DNA of 56,532 nt from Candidatus Neomicrothrix parvicella RN1 (GTDB taxonomy: Bacteria; Actinomycetota; Acidimicrobiia; Acidimicrobiales; VFJN01), in NCBI GenBank assembly GCA_945898515.1, contig CAMDIH010000004.1, positions 1 through 56,532 on the forward strand, in the 5' to 3' direction. The position numbers were made by a program, and so were the translations under genes. This document shows positions 51,295 to 56,532 of the stretch, piece by piece (the first letter of the stretch is position 1; each line of letters begins with the position of its first letter). The notes under the pieces were generated by a model. That model did not search any database. It had not been told where the DNA came from and saw only the letters and a program-made list of their open reading frames with translations.

Positions 51295-52481
51295 GCCGCG
51301 CTGAAGATTCCCCCACCCTGGATGTGTCCGACCTCGACCAGTACATGGGAGTACCCATGGAACCCGGCGAGCTCAAGGAACCCGTGGCCACCAACGACAT
51401 CCGTCGCTGGGTTCAGGCCATGCACTACCCGAACCCGCTGCATTACGACGAGCGCTGGGCGGCGGAGAGCCGCTTCAATTCCATCGTGGCGCCCCAGTCC
51501 TTCACCGTGGCCTGCGACACCAGCCACGGCTGCTCTCCGGCCCAGGTGGGTTTGATCCCGAGTTCGCATCTGATCTTCGGCGGCGACGACTGGTGGTTCT
51601 TCGGGCCCCGGGTGCGCCCGGGCGACCGGATGGTGTGCCATCGGATGCCCTACGACTACCGGGTCACCGACACGAGTTTCGCCGGACCAACCTGTTTCCA
51701 GCGCGGCGACACTCTCTACATCAACCAACGCGGCGAACGGGTGGCCCAGCAACGATCCACCGCCATCCGCTATCAGGTGCGCGAAGCCAAGGAGAAGAAG
51801 TTGTTCTCCGAGCCCACCGAGCCGGAATGGACCGATGACGCTCTCGCCGACCTGGAGGAACAGAAACTTCCCTTCATCAACCAGATCCAACAACTGCAGC
51901 ACCAACCGCGCCACTTCGAAAGCGTGCAGATTGGTGATGCCCTCGCCAGCAACGTCATCGGGCCGCACAGTCTCGCCAGCTTCACCACCGAGTGGCGGGC
52001 GTTCCCGATGACCACCTGGGGCGCTACCGCCAAAGGCCCCACCACGGTGCGGGCGGAGGCGCTCGGCTACACGAAGGAGATGGCCGGCTTCGAGGGCGAT
52101 CGTCGCATGGAGCGGGTGAACCCCGAACTCACCGATGGCGCCTACTACGGCCCGTCGCGCGGCCACCTGCAACCCCGCTGGGCCCAGCACGTGGGGATGC
52201 CCAGGGGCTACGGCTACGGCGCGTCGATGGGGGCGTGGATCATCGACTACGTGGCGGCCTGGGCCGGTGAGTGGGGAGGGGTGACCCACTCCTCGGCGCA
52301 GTACCGCAACCCGGCCTTCACCGGGGATGCCACCTTCTTCACCGGCGAGGTGGTGGACAAGCGCGTCGAGCGACGGCGACGCCACCTCGCGGTGGTGAAG
52401 GTCGAACTCAGGAACCAGGACCACACCGTGATGGCCAAGGCCACCCTCGACGTCGAACTCCCCGCCGAGGCGACGACGTGA
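51291..52481 (+). CDS. MaoC-like double-hotdog dehydratase/hydratase
   Basis: 396-aa protein with two hotdog domains, of the FAS1-type dehydratase/MaoC class. The N-terminal domain has HYPNPLHYDERWA (Asn48, His51), related to the hydratase-2 motif GDxNPLH, but the aspartate position is Tyr46. The C-terminal domain begins near residue 205 (RHFESVQIGDAL) and contains QPRWAQHVGMPRGYGYGASMGAW. It would hydrate an enoyl-CoA formed by the upstream ACAD pair; loss of the Asp means activity should not be assumed. It overlaps genes on both sides by 4 nt. Confidence 0.86.
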   Translation: MSRAEDSPTLDVSDLDQYMGVPMEPGELKEPVATNDIRRWVQAMHYPNPLHYDERWAAESRFNSIVAPQSFTVACDTSHGCSPAQVGLIPSSHLIFGGDDWWFFGPRVRPGDRMVCHRMPYDYRVTDTSFAGPTCFQRGDTLYINQRGERVAQQRSTAIRYQVREAKEKKLFSEPTEPEWTDDALADLEEQKLPFINQIQQLQHQPRHFESVQIGDALASNVIGPHSLASFTTEWRAFPMTTWGATAKGPTTVRAEALGYTKEMAGFEGDRRMERVNPELTDGAYYGPSRGHLQPRWAQHVGMPRGYGYGASMGAWIIDYVAAWAGEWGGVTHSSAQYRNPAFTGDATFFTGEVVDKRVERRRRHLAVVKVELRNQDHTVMAKATLDVELPAEATT

Positions 52482-53458
52482 GTCGGCGCGTCATTCTCTC
52501 CACTGCCCCCCTGCGGGGCCCAGGGCTCGACACGTTGCGGGGCCTCGGTGAGGTGATCCTCGACCCGTGGATCGAGCACCGTCCGTTGCGCATCTACGAC
52601 GGTGAACACTTCGCCGAGCGCGCCGCGGCGGTGGGAGCGAGCGTGGTGATCTGCGAGGCCGACCAGTGCCAGGGCCCGCTACTCGACCTCCCCCTCGAAG
52701 CCATCGGGGTTACTCGCGGTGATCCCACCAACGTGGATGTAGCGGGGGCTACTGCGAAACACATCCCGGTGCTGCGCGCTCCGGGCCGCAACGCGGACGC
52801 CGTGGCGGAACTCACCGTGGGGTTGTTGCTGGCGGTTACCCGAGGCTTGGTGGCTGCCGACCACGACGTGCGGACCGGCGAGGTGTACCGCGATGGGACC
52901 ATCCCCTACCAGCGGTTCCGGGCCTGGCAGTTAGCGGGCCGGACGGCCGGGCTGGTGGGCCTGGGCGCGGTAGGACGAGCCACCCGTTGGCGCCTGGAAG
53001 GCCTCGGCATGGTGGTCATCACCGCCGATCCTTTCGCCGCCGACGCCTCCCATACCCTCGAGGACCTTCTGGCCCTGGCCGACGTCGTATCGATGCACGC
53101 TGCGGTCACTCCCGACACGGTGGGGCTCATCTCCGCAGAGCGAATCGCCCGCATGCGCCCGGGGGCGGTGTATGTGAACTCGGCCCGCGCCGGCCTCCAC
53201 GATCTCGATGCCCTCACCGCCGCGCTGCTCTCCGGCCATCTCGCCGCCGCCGCCCTCGACCATTTCGATGGCGAACACCTCCCCGCCACCCATCCGCTGA
53301 TGACGATGGACAACGTGCTGCTCACCCCCCACATCGGTGGAGCCACCTACGACACGGAGACCAACCACACGACCATGATCGCCGATGGTCTGGCCGCCGT
53401 GTTGCGCGGCGAAACCCCGACCAACCTCGTGAACCCGGAGGTCCTCCACCATGGCTGA
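52478..53458 (+). CDS. D-isomer-specific 2-hydroxyacid dehydrogenase
   Basis: 326-aa NAD-dependent dehydrogenase. The NAD domain opens with LAGRTAGLVGLGAVGRATR. Catalytic Arg is in NSARAGLHD, and the His in LTPHIGGATYDT; the helper acidic residue is in DHFDGEHLP. It would interconvert a 2-hydroxyacid and 2-oxoacid. GTG 52478 overlaps the MaoC-like stop (GTGA), and the aldolase ATG lies 8 nt inside its end. It links the lipid-type operon to the sugar-type genes that follow. Confidence 0.9.
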   Translation: MSRRVILSTAPLRGPGLDTLRGLGEVILDPWIEHRPLRIYDGEHFAERAAAVGASVVICEADQCQGPLLDLPLEAIGVTRGDPTNVDVAGATAKHIPVLRAPGRNADAVAELTVGLLLAVTRGLVAADHDVRTGEVYRDGTIPYQRFRAWQLAGRTAGLVGLGAVGRATRWRLEGLGMVVITADPFAADASHTLEDLLALADVVSMHAAVTPDTVGLISAERIARMRPGAVYVNSARAGLHDLDALTAALLSGHLAAAALDHFDGEHLPATHPLMTMDNVLLTPHIGGATYDTETNHTTMIADGLAAVLRGETPTNLVNPEVLHHG

Positions 53459-54113
53459 CACCACTGCCTCACCCACCACCACCCGCGCCGCCGTGCTGGC
53501 GGCGGCCAAGAAGATGCTGGCCGAGGGATTGGTAGAGGGCACCTCTGGCAACATCTCCGGACGGCTACCCGACGGTTTGGTCTGCGTTACCCCCTCGTCG
53601 GTGTCCTACGAAGCGATGCGGCTCGAAGACCTCGTGGTGGTCGGCCTCGACGGCACGGTCGTGGAGGGCACCCGGGCCCCCACGACCGAGAAGGACCTGC
53701 ACCTAGCCGCCCTGCGGCGCTACCCGGAACTCGGGTCGGTCATCCACACGCACGCGGTGTACGCCACCATGTTCGCCTTGGCCCACGAACCCATCCCGGC
53801 GGTCATCGAAGAAGTGGTGGTCTACCTGGGCGGCGACGTTCCCTGCTGCGCCTACCGCGGGACCGGCAGTGTGGCCCTCGGCGACGAGGTGGCCGACCAC
53901 CTCGCGGATCGTGGCGCCACCCTCCTCGCGAACCACGGCCTCGTCACCTGTGCCGCCTCCCCCGAGAAAGCCCTCCACAACGCGGCCCTGGTGGAGCGCA
54001 CCGCCAAGATCGTCTGGGGGGCACGGGCCATGGGCGCCACCATCCACCCGCTCCCCGACTCGGTAAATCGCGACATGGCCGGGGTGTACAGCTACCTCCG
54101 GGGAAACCCGTGA
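53451..54113 (+). CDS. class II aldolase (L-fuculose/ribulose-phosphate type)
   Basis: 220-aa zinc aldolase with intact classical motifs: EGTSGNISGR (phosphate-binding loop), TTEKDLHLA with catalytic Glu80, HTHAVYATMFA (His99, His101) and LLANHGLVT (third zinc His). Unlike the paralogue at 24154-24897, it keeps the phosphate loop, so a phosphorylated sugar or ketose is the likely substrate. GGAGG is 9 nt before the ATG inside the dehydrogenase gene. Confidence 0.9.
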   Translation: MADTTASPTTTRAAVLAAAKKMLAEGLVEGTSGNISGRLPDGLVCVTPSSVSYEAMRLEDLVVVGLDGTVVEGTRAPTTEKDLHLAALRRYPELGSVIHTHAVYATMFALAHEPIPAVIEEVVVYLGGDVPCCAYRGTGSVALGDEVADHLADRGATLLANHGLVTCAASPEKALHNAALVERTAKIVWGARAMGATIHPLPDSVNRDMAGVYSYLRGNP

Positions 54114-54212
54114 CGCGCCCACCCCAACCGGCGGTGAGGGGCGTATGACACCGGCCTTCGAGGAAGGGCCCGAGCGGGGTAACCAGCGTGCCCTGCGACG
54201 GGCGCCGGGGCC

Positions 54213-54455
54213 CAGGCGGCCTTCTCGGCTACCTCGCCCCCCCAGGGCGACCTCGACCTCCATGCCAACGCAAGTCCCCGGGGTAGTGCGCCAGCCACCT
54301 CGGTGGTGTCGCCCGAACAGCGACTGTGAGAGGTCGACAACGTACTCGTGGGCGATTCGTCGGTGTTCGTGACCGCCGCGGGCTACAACCCCACCTTGAC
54401 TCTCGCCGCTCTCGCCCATCGCGCCGCCACCCTCCTCAGCGGAGGAAAGCCATGA
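54213..54455 (+). pseudogene. decayed C-terminus of a GMC-family oxidoreductase
   Basis: The 338 bp between the aldolase and alcohol dehydrogenase genes has no intact gene. One frame reads SVVSPEQRL, then an in-frame TGA at 54327-54329, then EVDNVLVGDSSVF and AAGYNPTLTLAALAHRAA. This is the end of a GMC (choline/glucose dehydrogenase-like) oxidoreductase, where NLxVxDxSVF and the GxNPTLT active-site asparagine are diagnostic. Upstream (HANASPRGSAPATS) looks like the HPxGTCRMG region with a deletion. The N-terminal FAD domain is missing. The frame ends at 54455, overlapping the ADH start, so they were probably once co-translated. Confidence 0.65.
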
Positions 54456-55513
54456 CCTCTAGTGTTGGACCCATGGGCCCCGTTCCGCTTCGCATGAGCG
54501 CCGCCGTGCTCCAAGGACCGGGCCGACTGCAGGTGAACGATGTGCCCGTGCCACCCCTGGGTGATCAGGACGTGCTCGTGAAGATCGACCTCTGCGGCGT
54601 GTGCGGCAGCGACCTGCACATGGTGCTCGACGGGTGGGGGCAGCGCGGCAGTTGGCAGGGCCATGAGTGGACCGGCACTGTCCTGGCGGTGGGCCCGGAG
54701 GTGCAACGGTGGCAGCCCGGTGATGCGGTGGTGGGTGGTCCTCCGATCCGGTGTGGCACCTGCGCCAGTTGCGTCGCCGGACGACCCGCCCTGTGTGCCC
54801 AACGCGATACCCCCGGTATCGGTCCCGAACAGGGAGCCTTCGCCACCTACAAGGTGAGCCGCGAAGGAGAGTTGCTGGCCCTACCGGCCGATCTCGATCC
54901 GCGCGCCGCCACCCTGGCCGAGCCGCTGGCGGTGGCCCTCCACGGCATTCACCAGTCCGGCATCACGGCGGGCCAACGGGCGTTGGTCCTCGGAGCGGGC
55001 CCTATCGGCGCCCTCACTATCGCCGCCCTGCGAGCCCGCGGCATCCACCATGTGGTGTGCGCCGAACCCACCGAGGGTCGCCAGGCTCTCGCCCGGGCGG
55101 TGGGGGCCAGTGAGGTGTGCCACCCCCGTGATCTGGTGGTGCCCAGCATCGCCGAACCGGGCTTCATCGTGCCCGGAGCCGTAGATGTGGTGCTCGAATG
55201 CTCCGGCAAGGCCGCCGCCATGGAGGCTGGCTTGGCCCAACTCGTGCGCGGGGGCACCCTCGTACTGGTGGGGGCAGGGATCGAATCCCCCCGCTTCGAT
55301 CCCAACCGCATCCTGCTCAACGAAGTCATCATCACCGGGGCGTTCACCTACAGCGCCAACGGCTTCAGCGAAGCCCTGGACCTGCTGGCGTCCGGGGCCC
55401 TGCCCGTTGACGAACTGCTCGAGCCCGACCTCGTATCTCTCGACGGGCTCCTCGACGCCATGCGAGGCCTGGCCGATGGACGCCTGGCCGGAAAGGTCCT
55501 GGTGCGCCCATGA
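54452..55513 (+). CDS. zinc-dependent alcohol dehydrogenase (MDR family)
   Basis: 353-aa medium-chain dehydrogenase. Catalytic zinc ligands: Cys51 (GVCGSDLH), His71-Glu72 (GHEWTG). Structural zinc: Cys101, Cys104, Cys107, Cys115. The cofactor site is VLGAGPIGALTIAAL. Sorbitol/threonine/butanediol dehydrogenase-like enzymes share this form, so a polyol substrate fits the neighbouring aldolase and kinase. ATG 54452 has GGAGG 6 nt upstream; the open frame extending to 54326 runs through the pseudogene remnant. Confidence 0.9.
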   Translation: MTSSVGPMGPVPLRMSAAVLQGPGRLQVNDVPVPPLGDQDVLVKIDLCGVCGSDLHMVLDGWGQRGSWQGHEWTGTVLAVGPEVQRWQPGDAVVGGPPIRCGTCASCVAGRPALCAQRDTPGIGPEQGAFATYKVSREGELLALPADLDPRAATLAEPLAVALHGIHQSGITAGQRALVLGAGPIGALTIAALRARGIHHVVCAEPTEGRQALARAVGASEVCHPRDLVVPSIAEPGFIVPGAVDVVLECSGKAAAMEAGLAQLVRGGTLVLVGAGIESPRFDPNRILLNEVIITGAFTYSANGFSEALDLLASGALPVDELLEPDLVSLDGLLDAMRGLADGRLAGKVLVRP

Positions 55514-55959
55514 GCGGCCCCGTGTTTGCCAAACCGCCCCGCTTGAACCACGTGGCCCTCTCGGTGGCCCCCGACGCCCTCGATGAGGAGGGCCGGGCCG
55601 ACCTGGTGGCGTTTTACGGCACCGTCTTTGGCTTCGAGGAGTACCCGCAACTCACCGAAGACCGCGCCCGCCTCGTGCTGCGCGCCCATACCCACGAGCA
55701 GTTCGTGTTCCTCATCGCCACAGCCAATCCCATGGTGGCCCCCCGCCTCGACCACTTCGGCCTGTCGGTGTCATCGAAGGCCGAGTTCGACGAGGTGTAC
55801 GCACGGGCCGCCGCCTGGGGTGATGCCCACCCCGGTGAGGTGGACCTGATCGACCCCACCGTGGAGGAATACGTGGGCGCCCTGGCCCTCCACTCCTTTT
55901 ACCTGGGGTACCGATTACCCCTCATGGTGGAGACGCAGTTCTTCGACTACCTGTTCTAA
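55510..55959 (+). CDS. VOC-family protein
   Basis: 149-aa vicinal-oxygen-chelate-fold protein. It has RLNHVALSVAPDAL with a first-module His, then HFGLSVSSKAEFDEV with the second-module His, and a tail YRLPLMVETQFFDYLF with a possible glutamate ligand. ATG overlaps the ADH stop (ATGA). The function is unknown; roles in lyase, isomerase or detoxification reactions are all possible. It differs clearly from the VOC protein at 25015-25437. Confidence 0.82.
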   Translation: MSGPVFAKPPRLNHVALSVAPDALDEEGRADLVAFYGTVFGFEEYPQLTEDRARLVLRAHTHEQFVFLIATANPMVAPRLDHFGLSVSSKAEFDEVYARAAAWGDAHPGEVDLIDPTVEEYVGALALHSFYLGYRLPLMVETQFFDYLF

Positions 55960-55978
55960 GGCGCGGGTCCCGGGTGCC

Positions 55979-56532
55979 TCAGGCTCTCTGCAGCGCCGCC
56001 GCACTCAGTCCCCGAAAGCGCCGGTAGCGCCCCTCCGCCGCCTCTACCCAGGGGGGGTTGGGTTCCACGATCCGGGCGGTGGTGGCCCAGCGCGACGCGT
56101 CAGTCATGGAGGATTCCAACCCCGCTACACACCGGGCCACGAAGGCGCTACCCAGCGCGGCGCCCTCGGGCACGGCGGCCACCGCCACGGGCAGGTTGGT
56201 GCAATCCGCCAGCGCCTGCATCCACGGCTCTACCTGGGTACCGCCGCCGGTGGCCACGATGCGTTGGGGCACCAGGCCCGCCTCGGCAGCCAGATCGAGG
56301 TGGTGACGCACCACGAAGCCGGCGGCTTCGTACGCCCCCCGCAGGAGATGCTCGGGGCCGTGCTGGAGACCCACGTCATGGAGCGAGACGCGCAAGTCGC
56401 GGCGGTGCAGGGGGGTGCGTTCTCCGCGCACGTAAGGCAGCCAGACCGGGATCTCGCCCGGGGCCACGTCACCTACCCGAGCCGCCGCCGATGGTCCGAG
56501 CCACCGCCGCACCCGATCGAGGAACAGGCCGC
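55979..56532 (-). CDS. FGGY-family carbohydrate kinase (partial, 5' end off the window)
   Basis: The C-terminal 184 codons of a sugar kinase are visible. The FGGY C-terminal domain shows IPVWLPYVRGERTPLHRRDLR, then ATGGGTQVEPWMQALADCTN (ATP/adenosine-binding glycines) and PEGAALGSAFVA. Xylulose, ribulose, erythritol or fuculose kinases share this pattern, and the nearby aldolase and polyol-type dehydrogenase agree with a sugar or polyol catabolic role. It ends 19 bp from the convergent VOC gene. The start codon lies beyond 56532. Confidence 0.9.
   Translation of the reverse strand, partial: GLFLDRVRRWLGPSAAARVGDVAPGEIPVWLPYVRGERTPLHRRDLRVSLHDVGLQHGPEHLLRGAYEAAGFVVRHHLDLAAEAGLVPQRIVATGGGTQVEPWMQALADCTNLPVAVAAVPEGAALGSAFVARCVAGLESSMTDASRWATTARIVEPNPPWVEAAEGRYRRFRGLSAAALQRA

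Noticed and set aside
14..56532. CRISPR arrays, tRNA or rRNA genes, insertion sequences
   Set aside because: I saw no repeated spacer structure, no tRNA-like cloverleaf sequence, no transposase motifs and no terminal repeats anywhere in the window.

Overview
The window is about 56.5 kb of very GC-rich, densely packed bacterial DNA. Most neighbouring genes overlap by 1-4 bases (ATGA, GTGA, TGATG junctions), and many genes look leaderless: a TANNNT -10 hexamer lies only 6-9 nt before the start codon. Gene content, codon use and leaderless starts point to an actinobacterium. An Acidimicrobiia-type relative is my inference; no rRNA or other marker gene is present.

About positions 1-52,480 form one large island for degrading CoA-activated, bulky (steroid- or isoprenoid-like) carboxylic acids. 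It holds seven acyl-CoA ligases and nine acyl-CoA dehydrogenase (ACAD) genes: four adjacent or divergent pairs plus one fused two-domain enzyme. It also holds a cytochrome P450, an enoyl-CoA hydratase, a second crotonase, a MaoC-like hydratase, five stand-alone SDRs and one double SDR, an Ltp-type thiolase-like protein with a DUF35 partner, and two thioesterases. Six amidohydrolase-fold proteins, a Baeyer-Villiger monooxygenase, an arylsulfatase, an APH-like kinase and two or three proteins of unknown role complete it. The layout (paired ACADs beside a FadD17-like ligase, Ltp+DUF35, fused FadE34-like ACAD, P450) resembles mycobacterial sterol side-chain beta-oxidation. No canonical ring-cleavage genes are in view, so the substrate is open.

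Layout: 1-1684 (-) ACAD pair; 1779-7791 (+) amidohydrolase, two ligases, P450, small protein; 14463-7809 (-) amidohydrolase, DUF35, Ltp, ligase, TesB, DUF2889, PaaI thioesterase; 14611-19908 (+) tandem TetR, ACAD pair, ligase; 22052-19918 (-) unknown protein plus kinase; 22106-25437 SDR, amidohydrolase/class II aldolase, VOC; 25434-28379 divergent ACADs plus DsbA-like protein; 28383-34878 ligase, fused ACAD, hydratase, two SDRs; 34885-38525 two divergent amidohydrolases, crotonase, SDR; 45157-38533 (-) BVMO, double SDR, lactonase-like hydrolase, sulfatase; 45195-52481 SDR, ligase, ACAD pair, ligase, MaoC-like protein. From 52478 to the end the content changes to sugar or polyol catabolism: 2-hydroxyacid dehydrogenase, class II aldolase, a decayed GMC oxidoreductase, zinc alcohol dehydrogenase, VOC protein, FGGY kinase.

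The main discovery is a regulatory system. Seven divergent intergenic regions each carry one copy of a 16-bp imperfect palindrome, approximately CTRACR-N4-YGTCAS (1742, 14489, 26644, 32197, 36122, 45151, 47513). One copy lies upstream of a tandem (double) TetR regulator encoded inside the island. I propose that this regulator, which carries two TetR DNA-binding domains in one chain, recognises the palindrome, controls nearly all of the lipid island and represses itself.
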